A stretch of 9,236 nt of DNA from Acidobacteriaceae bacterium (GCA_019244945.1 JAFASD010000429.1:1-9236); one strand, 5' to 3'. Numbered from the stretch's first letter, positions 1 to 6,964 are shown. Translations and numbers: made by a program. The notes: generated by a model from the letters alone, not told the origin.

Positions 1-497
1 TCGCGATCATAAGGAATGGGACAGCGGGAGAAATAAATAGCATCGCCGAGTAAGTTCGTGACCACCTTCACCACGTTCGTATTCACGATGTCGGTGGGAT
101 CGACGATGCCCTTTTTCAAGGTGCCCATCGAGACCGACTCGTCTCCATAGACCGAAAGAATCGCGGCATCGATCGCTTCAGGGTCGATCAACGGCTCGTC
201 GCCCTGTATGTTGACGTAGAGCGAAGCTTGTTCTGACGAGGCTACTTCAGCAAGGCGATCTGTGCCGGAGGGATGATCTTCGCGCGTCATGCGTACGCGA
301 GCGCCGAACTGGCGGGCGGCTTGCGCGATGCGCTCATCGTCGGTGGCGACGAGCACGTCATTCAGATAACGCGAACTTTTGGCACGCTCGTAGACGTGCT
401 GCAACATCGTTTTTCCGGCGAGGGAGGCGAGAGCTTTTCCAGGGAATCGGGAGGAGGCAAACCGGGCGGGAATAACGCCGAGAATCCGCGTCCGCAC
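1..497 (-). CDS. kdsB: 3-deoxy-manno-octulosonate cytidylyltransferase (CMP-Kdo synthetase), 3' end outside the window
   Basis: Activates Kdo with CTP to CMP-Kdo in the cytoplasm, the step before Kdo is placed on lipid A; this implies an LPS-bearing Gram-negative cell. Reading the minus strand from a GTG at 497 gives 165 residues before the window edge. The N-terminal nucleotidyltransferase signature is clear: IPARFASSRFPGKAL at residues 9-23, then ATDDERI at 51-57, REDHPSGTDRLAEV around 72-85 and QGDEPLID at 98-105, all hallmarks of KdsB. The family is about 245-260 residues, so roughly the last third is missing because the window stops, not because the gene is broken. The start is the least certain part: no clear Shine-Dalgarno sequence precedes GTG 497, and an in-frame TTG lies 15 bases upstream at 512. 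It lies 44 bases downstream of the Rossmann oxidoreductase gene, with an inverted repeat between them, and could be the last gene of that transcript. Confidence 0.95.
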   Translation of the reverse strand, partial: MRTRILGVIPARFASSRFPGKALASLAGKTMLQHVYERAKSSRYLNDVLVATDDERIAQAARQFGARVRMTREDHPSGTDRLAEVASSEQASLYVNIQGDEPLIDPEAIDAAILSVYGDESVSMGTLKKGIVDPTDIVNTNVVKVVTNLLGDAIYFSRCPIPYDR

Positions 498-499
498 AA

Positions 500-545
500 C
501 TGAGTGTATCAAACAAATCGCGCGCGCGATACTTGCAAAACTCAG
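500..545. repeat. Composite inverted repeat between the oxidoreductase stop and the kdsB start
   Basis: CTGAGT (500-505) plus GTATC (506-510) on the plus strand are matched by GATAC (528-532) and ACTCAG (540-545), with seven unpaired bases (533-539) on one side. Inside lies a perfect 14-base palindrome, ATCGCGCGCGCGAT (517-530). In minus-strand RNA this could fold into an 11-pair stem with a bulge. The stem covers the end of the upstream gene and finishes two bases before the kdsB GTG. There is no U-tract of the kind an intrinsic terminator has. Folding and function are inference. Confidence 0.4.
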
Positions 546-1177
546 CGGCGCAGCAGCTTGAATCCGTGATTAGTCCCTTGCCCCTGGTTAACGGCAAGGT
601 CGATCCATAACATCGCGAGAGGTTCGAGCAGGCGTGCATTTTTGAGCGGCCCTACATCCACGGGATCGAGCCCGACGTCTTCGATCAACTGCTTGGCGAC
701 GTTTTTCGCCTGCTGATCGTCGCCGCAATAGAAGCCATCCGCGCGTTGCAGGCCGAACTGCGCGTTCCCGTAGTTAGCCGCCCCGATGGTGTTGAAAGCC
801 TTTATCACGCGCGCTCCCGGCGCCCAGGTCGCCACCATTTCGGCAGCCGAAGTTGTCCCGCCGATAACGAGGCCGCTAAGATCAGGCGCGAGAGGATTCG
901 TGCAGTCAATCAGAACTTTGTTGGTCACGTCGCCCGAGTTTCGAATAGCTTCGTGCGCGGCAGGCCACGGAACGCTGAGAACCACCACATCCGCATCTGC
1001 GGACGCATCCTTATTCGTAGTGACTTCAGCATTCCCGGTTTTGCGGTTGGTCTTTTGAGGGTCGGGTACACCGAACGTAACCTTGTGGCCCTTGCTCAAC
1101 CAGATCCGACCCAACGCTCCACCCACATTGCCTGCTCCTAATACCGCGATCTGAAGTTTTTCGCCCATGTCGCCCAT
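542..1177 (-). CDS. F420H2:NADP oxidoreductase-like Rossmann protein (NADP oxidoreductase, coenzyme F420-dependent family)
   Basis: A 211-residue soluble protein with an N-terminal NAD(P)-binding Rossmann fold: beta strand plus glycine-rich loop VLGAGNVGGALG at residues 12-23, and a second strand ending VVVLSVPW at 64-71. Further family signatures are IDCTNPL (90-96), VIKAFNTIG (124-132) and the helical LEPLAMLWIDLA (184-195). These match the F420_oxidored domain family, whose archaeal and actinobacterial members move hydride between NADPH and coenzyme F420. Many bacterial members occur in species without F420, so the true hydride acceptor is unknown here. No signal peptide or membrane segment is present. 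ATG 1177 is chosen, with a poor purine stretch 13 bases upstream; an in-frame ATG at 1168 is an equally possible start. It lies 80 bases after the ARPP-1 gene and 44 bases before kdsB on the same strand, but no functional link to either is evident. Confidence 0.8.
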   Translation of the reverse strand: MGDMGEKLQIAVLGAGNVGGALGRIWLSKGHKVTFGVPDPQKTNRKTGNAEVTTNKDASADADVVVLSVPWPAAHEAIRNSGDVTNKVLIDCTNPLAPDLSGLVIGGTTSAAEMVATWAPGARVIKAFNTIGAANYGNAQFGLQRADGFYCGDDQQAKNVAKQLIEDVGLDPVDVGPLKNARLLEPLAMLWIDLAVNQGQGTNHGFKLLRR

Positions 1178-1257
1178 GATAACCGCTGAATCTCTTTGCG
1201 CGAACTAGCCGATTGGGCAGGGCTGAACGCGTTTCCCTCCACGTGCCTGCGCCGCGC

Positions 1258-2388
1258 TTAATGTTTCATCTTGGCGAAATGCAGATTGAAGCCGGTATTC
1301 GGGAGAAGGGACGTCAGGAAGAAAGCGTCGAAATCTTCGCCCAGTAATTGTGTGTTCCGATAAATTCCCGGCTCGGTTTCGACATTCTCGTGGTTGGCTT
1401 CGAAATGGTCGAGGAACTTCTGCGCGCTCTGTTGTGAGGCGTAGTCTTTGCCAACGAACACCGGGCCTCGAGGAGTGAAAACTTCCCCCGCGTAGGAGCG
1501 AACCAGTTTGGGCCAATACTTTTCAAGAAGAGACGGGCTGGCGAACACATCGGCCCAGATGAGTTCTCCGCGGACGGCAACCACTGCTCCCACAGCTTTT
1601 TCTGAGTGGAGCTGCTGCATCAAGTTTCCGTAAGAATGCTCGATGGGGACGGAAATGGATTCGAGCTGTCGCTGGACTGCACCGTTTGCGACTGCCCCGG
1701 CGTAAGATGATGTCGCATCGATCGCAACCGCGTCCGGCGCCGCAACCTTGGCAGCCAGAGCCGCTCGCGATTTAGCAACCTCGTTCCAAACTTCTTCCTG
1801 ATTCTGATGGACCAGCGCCTTCGACCGGACGCTGGGCTGCGCCATCAGAGCCTGTGGCGTCTTGAACTGCATGGATGATCCAGTCCAACGGTGAGGTTCA
1901 ACGCAGAAGACGTTCAACGCGACCGGATCGCCATGTGGCGGAATAATTCGATCTTTGCCTACAACGCGGTCTTGCTTTCCACCGGTGACAATTTCTCCCG
2001 CAATCAGCAGAAGAGGACGGTCGGCGTTATTGATAATCGCCAGCTCATTCACGCGCGCTCCGCTTTGAGGTATCGGCAGAGGGCGTTCTCGCCAAACGCC
2101 ATCCTGGGCCGGTCGGGGACGTACTAAGCCGGGCGCCTGGCCGGCTTCGGTGACAATCACTTGACCTGAGCGGATTCCTTCATCTAACGTCAGAAATTTG
2201 CTGGTGTCGAAACTCACACCCGCTACCACAGGGAAGATAGTCAAGTTGTCCTGCGTAATAGGTGGAAGCACTTTGTAATGCTGCGCCAAATCATTGGTCT
2301 GTGCTGCGATCTGTGTGTTCGGCCAATAACAGATTACGAAGCTGAAAATAGACAGCAGTATTCCTGCATGACGCAGAGTGCGTTCCAT
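1258..2388 (-). CDS. Secreted DUF6569/ARPP-1 domain protein of unknown function
   Basis: 376 residues from ATG 2388. The N-terminus MERTLRH, a hydrophobic stretch at about residues 9-22 and an AQIAAQ-like site near 27-30 form a convincing Sec signal peptide, so the protein is probably periplasmic or secreted. The mature part carries conserved signatures I associate with the ARPP-1 (DUF6569) family: LLLIAGEIVTGGKQDR at about 126-141 and FCVEPHRW at 161-168, preceded by a LTLDEGI/VIVTE region near 67-81. The biochemical role of this domain is not known. An ATG 30 bases further upstream (2418) is open, but ATG 2388 has a good AAAGGA ribosome site six bases away and begins directly with the signal peptide, so the shorter form is preferred. 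The gene diverges from the sigma factor gene, which makes it a candidate target of that sigma factor. The family call rests on recalled motifs, not a search. Confidence 0.78.
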   Translation of the reverse strand: MERTLRHAGILLSIFSFVICYWPNTQIAAQTNDLAQHYKVLPPITQDNLTIFPVVAGVSFDTSKFLTLDEGIRSGQVIVTEAGQAPGLVRPRPAQDGVWRERPLPIPQSGARVNELAIINNADRPLLLIAGEIVTGGKQDRVVGKDRIIPPHGDPVALNVFCVEPHRWTGSSMQFKTPQALMAQPSVRSKALVHQNQEEVWNEVAKSRAALAAKVAAPDAVAIDATSSYAGAVANGAVQRQLESISVPIEHSYGNLMQQLHSEKAVGAVVAVRGELIWADVFASPSLLEKYWPKLVRSYAGEVFTPRGPVFVGKDYASQQSAQKFLDHFEANHENVETEPGIYRNTQLLGEDFDAFFLTSLLPNTGFNLHFAKMKH

Positions 2389-2394
2389 GGTGAG

Positions 2395-2400
2395 TCCTTT
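2395..2400 (-). promoter_or_regulatory. Ribosome binding site that fixes the ARPP-1 gene start
   Basis: The minus strand reads AAAGGA, within GGAAAGGA, six bases before ATG 2388. It supports this start over the upstream in-frame ATG at 2418, which would also overlap more of the divergent promoter region. Confidence 0.65.
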
Positions 2401-2470
2401 CCGATTTTTCGTTTGCAACCGTCAGTTGCGCTTTATTCGTCAAAAGAACGAAGTTTTTTCCGGTTCTTGC

Positions 2471-2475
2471 AAGGA
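2471..2475 (+). promoter_or_regulatory. Ribosome binding site for the sigma factor gene
   Basis: AAGGA ends ten bases before GTG 2486. It is the only good Shine-Dalgarno-like sequence near the beginning of this reading frame and supports the GTG as start. Confidence 0.5.
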
Positions 2476-2485
2476 ATCTTTTAGA

Positions 2486-3283
2486 GTGAGTGAACTCGTT
2501 CCCGGCGCAACCCGCCTTTACAAGAAATCTCGCGCGGAGGACTTTGGATTCACGCTAGAAGAGTTTTGCGGAATCGTGACAGATGCCGTCAACAGACAAT
2601 CGCTTGCGGATTTGCGGCTGAATGAGCTCATTCTGGCGAGAGCCTGCGCGCGCGGGAACAACAAGGCATGGGAGGAATTTCTATCGCTTTACCGCGCGAA
2701 GCTACATAGCGCCGCCTTGGGGATCACAAAAGAAGAGTCAGTGGCGCGTGAGATCGCTGATTCGCTATACGCAGATCTATATGGGACGCGAGCGGATGAG
2801 AGCGGAGAGCGGATATCCAAATTGGAATCTTACAGCGGGCGCGGCTCTCTAGAGGGATGGCTCAAAACCGTGCTGGCCCAGGAATACGTGAACCGCCTGC
2901 GCAAAGAGCGCAAGCTGGTGAGCTTCGACGAGTCCATCGGCAACCGGATGGACGGAATATCAGAAAGGTTGCCGGAAGAGGAATGCGCGCAATTGAGGCA
3001 GGCTACAGACGCTGCTTTGATAGAACTCTCTTCCGAAGAGCGCTTTCTTCTCGCGGCCTACTATTTGGACGAACGAACGCTCGGGGAGATCGGTCGCATG
3101 CTGAACGTGCACGAGTCGACCGTCAGCCGTCGTCTGGAAAAGATTACATCGGCGCTTCGCAAGCGTATCATCGTGCGTCTGAAAAAAGCAGGCATAACCA
3201 AAGACGCTGCCGAAGAGATGCTGGATTTGGATGTGCGTGATCTGGGAATAGACGTGCGCAGCCGTTTGGCGCAAGAAAGATGA
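2486..3283 (+). CDS. ECF-like sigma-70 family RNA polymerase sigma factor
   Basis: 265 residues from GTG 2486. The frame is open back to an ATG at 2378, but that would overlap the divergent ARPP-1 gene start and adds residues unlike a sigma factor. Sigma region 2 lies at about residues 45-125: NELILARACARGNNKAWEEF begins it, and GRGSLEGWLKTVLAQEYVNR corresponds to its DNA-melting and -10-recognition end. Region 4 lies at about 172-230: LSSEERFLLAAYYLDERTLG leads into a helix-turn-helix with MLNVHESTVSRRLEK as recognition helix. About 40 charged residues follow region 4. No region 1.1 or region 3 is apparent, as expected of the ECF class, although the protein is longer than the usual 180-200 residues. 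It probably directs RNA polymerase to a small regulon and is held in check by the downstream zinc-finger membrane protein. It may also control its own operon and the divergent ARPP-1 gene (inference). Confidence 0.88.
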   Translation: MSELVPGATRLYKKSRAEDFGFTLEEFCGIVTDAVNRQSLADLRLNELILARACARGNNKAWEEFLSLYRAKLHSAALGITKEESVAREIADSLYADLYGTRADESGERISKLESYSGRGSLEGWLKTVLAQEYVNRLRKERKLVSFDESIGNRMDGISERLPEEECAQLRQATDAALIELSSEERFLLAAYYLDERTLGEIGRMLNVHESTVSRRLEKITSALRKRIIVRLKKAGITKDAAEEMLDLDVRDLGIDVRSRLAQER

Positions 3284-3298
3284 GTATGGATCGTTCTG

Positions 3299-4393
3299 GT
3301 GACAGAAGACTTCAGAGACAGTAAGCATCAGGGTATGGCCAAGCTCTCCCAATTTGTTCGATTCAGGCTGGCGATGCAGCAGCGTCAGCTGACCGATCAT
3401 CCGGACGCGAACCTGATGGAGGCGTTCGCCGAACAGCGCCTGTCTGCTCGCGAGCGGGCCGAAATTTTTGGGCATCTCGCAACCTGTCCCGAGTGCCGTG
3501 AAGTGCTTTCGCTGGCCGCCAGCGCTGACGCGAACACTCCGGCAGCTTTGTCTGAGCGGGAAAGGCGCCCCGCTACGTGGTGGATATGGCGCTCCGCCGC
3601 GGCTGCTGTCATTTGCCTAGTGACAACGGTGATTTGGCGCTCGCCGTTGTTTGAGAACTCGATGAAACTAGAATCAACCGCGAAGGCTGTCATCGCGAAG
3701 AAGCAGCCCGTTGTACCCGCGGCCGTCACTCCCAATGACGTCGAACCGGAAAAATCGAAACCGGCCAAACTTCCGGTTCTTCCCAAGCAAGCCTCACCCC
3801 GCAAGAGCGTCCAAATTCCGACTCTGCGTTTGCGGCAAGATACAGCTTCTCATCTGTCAGCAAAAATTTCTTTACCGGAGCCTCCGCCCCAAGTTGAAGT
3901 CACTGCACAGGTCCCCAGCAGCGCCGCAGCTCTCGATCGCGCTCCAGACCAGATACCAAGTGAGCCGAAACCCACATTCCAGACTCAGTACCGGGCGAAC
4001 GCAGCGAAGGTGTTCGCCTCGGGGAAGGCGTACCCCCGGCCGAAGAGCATGTGGACCCTCGGCGAAGCGACTGCGGCGGCCACGCAGGGAACCGTGCAGA
4101 AATCCGAAGATGGCGGAAGCACCTGGCAAGTCATACGCGTCGATCCTTCCACTCTCTTGTATGCTTTATCCGCGGCAGGCCCGAATATTTGGGTGGGCGG
4201 CGCCGACGGGAAGTTATTTCACTCCGCCGACGATGGCTTGCATTGGATTCAGATCACAGTGGCGAGCGACTACAGCCGAATGACTGAATCAATCACAAAA
4301 ATCGACGTAATCGACGAACAGCAGATCAGACTGAAAACGAGTTCGGGCGACGAGTGGGTGACGGTCGACGGGGGCCTGCACTGGCGCCGCTAA
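3299..4393 (+). CDS. Putative membrane-bound zinc-finger anti-sigma factor with a Ycf48/BNR-like extracytoplasmic domain
   Basis: 364 residues from GTG 3299. An N-terminal cytoplasmic part contains H59-x3-C63-x2-C66 (GHLATCPECREVL), the zinc-binding motif of ZAS/zf-HC2 anti-sigma domains. A tryptophan-flanked membrane segment follows at about 94-113. A long Pro/Lys/Ala-rich periplasmic linker (about 115-240) leads to a C-terminal domain with SEDGGSTW and SADDGLHW, plus a final TVDGGLHWRR. These are Asp-box/BNR-type signatures as in Ycf48-like propellers, but there are too few repeats for a complete propeller. It probably binds the adjacent sigma factor and releases it in response to an envelope signal (inference from family and gene order). 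The start is uncertain: GTG 3299 has a poor ribosome site, and ATG 3335 (removing 12 residues) is an alternative that keeps all domains. The last 68 bases overlap the convergent cysQ gene. Confidence 0.82.
   Translation: MTEDFRDSKHQGMAKLSQFVRFRLAMQQRQLTDHPDANLMEAFAEQRLSARERAEIFGHLATCPECREVLSLAASADANTPAALSERERRPATWWIWRSAAAAVICLVTTVIWRSPLFENSMKLESTAKAVIAKKQPVVPAAVTPNDVEPEKSKPAKLPVLPKQASPRKSVQIPTLRLRQDTASHLSAKISLPEPPPQVEVTAQVPSSAAALDRAPDQIPSEPKPTFQTQYRANAAKVFASGKAYPRPKSMWTLGEATAAATQGTVQKSEDGGSTWQVIRVDPSTLLYALSAAGPNIWVGGADGKLFHSADDGLHWIQITVASDYSRMTESITKIDVIDEQQIRLKTSSGDEWVTVDGGLHWRR
4326..4393. other. Convergent 3' overlap of the anti-sigma and cysQ genes
   Basis: The anti-sigma gene stops with TAA at 4391-4393 on the plus strand, and cysQ stops with TGA (complement of 4326-4328) on the minus strand. 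Their coding ends therefore overlap by 68 bases. No space remains for a bidirectional intrinsic terminator between them, and each transcript must run into antisense sequence of the other. Confidence 0.8.
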
Positions 4394-5159
4394 TCGGGCG
4401 CAAGAAGTCCTCAATATCCCGCCACAACGCAGCGCCGCAGGCGATCAGTCCAGAAAATTGGAACGATGCCCGGTTCAGAATCAAGGGAGCATCATCTGGC
4501 GCTTTGACAACTCCTCCCGCTGCGCGGACAAGAGCGATCCCGCCAGCGATGTCCCATTCGTTTTTGCGCGTGAATGTCCAAGTGGCGTCAGCCTGCCCGG
4601 ATGCGACCAAGGCTAGTTTGTAAGCGACAGAGCCGACGGGCCGGATCTCAAAGGGAGCATCGCGGAAGCGTTCCCATTCCCCGCGTTTGAACTCACTCCG
4701 GCTCGCGAGCACAGTTGCGCCTCGAAGCTCAGTTCGTCCACTCGCCTGAACAGGGCTGCCGTTATAGGTCACTCCGCCCTGCAAAGAGCCGACGAACACC
4801 TCGCGCGTTGAGGGGTTACAGATGCCGCCCGCAACCGGCGCGCCATGCTCGACCAGCCCGATGGACACAGACCACTCCGGAACTCCCTCGATAAACTCGC
4901 GGGTCCCATCGAGCGGATCGACGATCCAGACGCGATCCTTATTCAGGCGATCCGAGGTATCGACAGATTCTTCAGAAAACCACGCTTCGCCATCGCGCAC
5001 GAGCATTTCCCGAAGTGTCTCGTTTACAAGCCGATCTGCTTCCGTAACCGGACCGGAGCTATTTTTTTCTGTGAACGCAACCGACCCTGGCCGGAATGGC
5101 GCCAGAACCTCGACAGCTGCAGCAAGCGCCGCGCTGATGCGGTCCAAGTCCTCGGCCAT
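4326..5159 (-). CDS. cysQ: 3'(2'),5'-bisphosphate nucleotidase (PAP phosphatase), inositol monophosphatase superfamily
   Basis: 277 residues. Hydrolyses 3'-phosphoadenosine 5'-phosphate (PAP), left after PAPS is used, to AMP and phosphate in the cytoplasm. The metal-site motifs of the superfamily are complete: GPVTEAD at 36-42, SEES with the metal-binding Glu pair at 62-65, DPLDGTREF at 81-89 and EWDIAGG at 201-207. The TREF after DPLDG is typical of CysQ rather than of inositol monophosphatases proper. The ATG lies inside TAATG, overlapping the stop codon of the sulfurylase-kinase gene, which implies translational coupling and a shared role in PAPS/PAP balance. The last 20 or so residues (rich in Ser, Pro and Arg) look like an unstructured extension and are encoded in the stretch that overlaps the convergent anti-sigma gene. 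An activity on inositol phosphates cannot be excluded, but context favours PAP. Confidence 0.9.
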   Translation of the reverse strand: MAEDLDRISAALAAAVEVLAPFRPGSVAFTEKNSSGPVTEADRLVNETLREMLVRDGEAWFSEESVDTSDRLNKDRVWIVDPLDGTREFIEGVPEWSVSIGLVEHGAPVAGGICNPSTREVFVGSLQGGVTYNGSPVQASGRTELRGATVLASRSEFKRGEWERFRDAPFEIRPVGSVAYKLALVASGQADATWTFTRKNEWDIAGGIALVRAAGGVVKAPDDAPLILNRASFQFSGLIACGAALWRDIEDFLRPISGASAGPRRPSPTRRPNSFSV

Positions 5160-6934
5160 TACGCCGCGTTTTCCTGGGAATTCGCTCCAATTAAGCCCTG
5201 AGCTTCGAGGTGCAGAAAGATCTGTTGGGCTGATTCTTCAGGAGTCAACTGGGAGGTGTCAATGGCAACATCGGCGTTCGCCGGCTCTTCATAAGGGTCT
5301 GAAATGCCGGTGAACTGCTGCAGGATCCCAGCGCGAGCTTTGGCGTACAAGCCCTTGCGATCGCGCGATTCGCAAACTTCTAGCGGAGGCTTCAGGTAAA
5401 CCAGCAGGAACGCGCCGTGCGGCTCAATCATGGCCTGCACTTCTTTTCGAACCGATTCGTAAGGAGCAATGGGGGCGCAGATCGCGATTCCGCCATTCTT
5501 CGTTATCTCAGAGGCGACAAAGCCAATACGGCGAATATTAATATCGCGATGCTCTTTGGAAAACCCAAGCTCTGAAGACAGGTGCTTCCTTACGAGATCT
5601 CCGTCGAGCAAAGTGACCGGCCGCCCGCCCATCTCGAGAAACTTAACCCGCAGGATATTCGCAATCGTCGATTTGCCGGAACCGGAAAGGCCGGTGAAAA
5701 ACAGCGTGAACCCCTGGCGTTGCCGCGGAGGATAAGCGCGCTGTAACTCATGCGCAACTTCCGGAAAAGTAAACCAGCCTGGTATGTCGCGACCTTCAGA
5801 AAGCCGCCGGCGAAGCTCGGTTCCAGAAAGGTTCAGGGTTCGAGCGCCCTGCGGAATCTCGTCCTCCGGCGCGAACTGGTCTTCATCCTGCAGATAAATC
5901 ATGTTGCGGAACGGAACGAGCTTGACGCCGAGCTCGGCTTCATGCGCTTTGACTAGTTCCTGCGCTGCATAAGGGCCGTAAAAAGGCGTGCCATCGGCGT
6001 CGCTGCCAGGACCCGCGTGATCACGCCCCACGATGAAATGACTGCAACCGTGATTCTTGCGGATGATGGCATGCCAGAGCGCCTCTCTCGGTCCGCCCAT
6101 TCTCATCGCTAACGGCAGCAGCGCTAATTTCACCGTGCCTCTCGGATAGCGCGACAGCAGAGCCTGATAACAACGCACGCGAACGTAATATTCAACGTCT
6201 CCCGGGCGCGTCATCCCAACCGACGGATGAATCAGCACCGACGCTTCGGCCTCTTTCGCGGCGCGCAAAGTAAGCTCGAAATGCGCGCGGTGCATGGGAT
6301 TGCGAGTCTGGAAAGCGACTATCTTTCGCCATCCGAGATTTGCAAATTCGTGCCGTAATTCAGCGGGCGTCAGGCGCAGAGTTCTGAAATCATAATGCGC
6401 GGGCGGCCGGATGCCTTCCAGGGTTCCCGACACATAGCACGGATTCGTCCTCCGGAGAAGATATTCCACCCCTGGATGAGAAAGGCTGGTTGTTCCAAAT
6501 ACCGCCTGCGCTTCCTGTTCTCGATCGGGTTGCCAGACTTCCTCAATGTGCAGAGCGGCCAACATGACGCCTTCCGCATCGCGCAGGGCCACCGAGCCAC
6601 CCGCCGGGATCGATTTGACAAACTCTTCCGTGACGTCGAGCGTGATCGGAATCGGCCAGAGCTCGCCATTCGACAGACGGGCATTGGCGCAACAGCTTTC
6701 GTAATCAGCCCGGTTCAGGAAACCGCGCAGAGGAGAAAATCCTCCTGTCAAAAGCAGCTCCAGGTCGCAGATCTGCCTCGCCGTCAAATCCCAGGAAGGC
6801 CAGCGTTGGGAGACGCTCTTGAGTTCGGCGGCACGTTCCGCCGATGCGATCAGGTTTACGAGCTCTCCGCCATGAGGTGAAATCAAATGGCGACTCTCGG
6901 TTGTGGTGCGGTTTCCCGCAAAAGTATCGATCAT
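5159..6934 (-). CDS. sat-cysC: Bifunctional sulfate adenylyltransferase / adenylylsulfate kinase (PAPS synthetase)
   Basis: 591 residues that convert sulfate and ATP to APS, then APS to PAPS. Residues 1 to about 395 are ATP sulfurylase of the monomer/Sat type: ISPHGGELVNL (18-28), QTRNPMHRAH nucleotide-binding motif (209-218), GRDHAGPG (303-310) and LSGTELRRRL (369-378). Residues about 405-585 are APS kinase: P-loop GLSGSGKST (415-423), LDGDLVRKHL (443-452), NIRRIGFVA (466-474), the API-APYESVR lid region (487-496) and DRKGLYAKARAG (525-536). Both active-site sets look intact, so neither half appears to be a pseudo-domain. This is distinct from the CysDN heterodimer of many Proteobacteria. 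ATG 6934 lacks a good Shine-Dalgarno sequence but is 30 bases after the upxY-like stop and just before the conserved N-terminus. The gene is the middle of a three-gene operon and overlaps cysQ by TAATG. Confidence 0.95.
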   Translation of the reverse strand: MIDTFAGNRTTTESRHLISPHGGELVNLIASAERAAELKSVSQRWPSWDLTARQICDLELLLTGGFSPLRGFLNRADYESCCANARLSNGELWPIPITLDVTEEFVKSIPAGGSVALRDAEGVMLAALHIEEVWQPDREQEAQAVFGTTSLSHPGVEYLLRRTNPCYVSGTLEGIRPPAHYDFRTLRLTPAELRHEFANLGWRKIVAFQTRNPMHRAHFELTLRAAKEAEASVLIHPSVGMTRPGDVEYYVRVRCYQALLSRYPRGTVKLALLPLAMRMGGPREALWHAIIRKNHGCSHFIVGRDHAGPGSDADGTPFYGPYAAQELVKAHEAELGVKLVPFRNMIYLQDEDQFAPEDEIPQGARTLNLSGTELRRRLSEGRDIPGWFTFPEVAHELQRAYPPRQRQGFTLFFTGLSGSGKSTIANILRVKFLEMGGRPVTLLDGDLVRKHLSSELGFSKEHRDINIRRIGFVASEITKNGGIAICAPIAPYESVRKEVQAMIEPHGAFLLVYLKPPLEVCESRDRKGLYAKARAGILQQFTGISDPYEEPANADVAIDTSQLTPEESAQQIFLHLEAQGLIGANSQENAA

Positions 6935-6964
6935 GTATTTGGATTTTCAGGAACTGACAAGACC

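Larger units (their letters stand above)
2389..2485. promoter_or_regulatory. Divergent promoter region between the ARPP-1 and sigma factor genes
   Basis: About 97 bases separate the two divergent starts and must hold both promoters. Two short inverted repeats are visible: GCAAC (2415-2419) with GTTGC (2425-2429), and AAGAAC (2444-2449) with GTTCTT (2463-2468). The minus strand contains TTGACG (2443 to 2438), which resembles a -35 box, but no convincing -10 box stands at the right distance. Exact promoters cannot be placed by eye. Confidence 0.45.

Noticed and set aside
517..530. ATCGCGCGCGCGAT as an intrinsic terminator or protein-binding site on its own
   Set aside because: A perfect palindrome without a loop and without a following U-tract does not make a terminator; simple CG alternation is common in GC-rich DNA.
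2960..3475. Long antisense ORF across the sigma and anti-sigma junction
   Set aside because: It is a shadow of two well-supported plus-strand genes and shows no recognisable domain or ribosome site.
3711..4283. 190-residue plus-strand ORF in another frame of the anti-sigma gene
   Set aside because: Arg/Pro/Ser-rich composition typical of an out-of-frame translation; the overlapping frame has the zinc motif, membrane helix and BNR signatures.
6395..6880. Plus-strand ORF of 161 residues inside the sulfurylase gene
   Set aside because: It lies antisense to strongly conserved ATP sulfurylase sequence and has no family resemblance.
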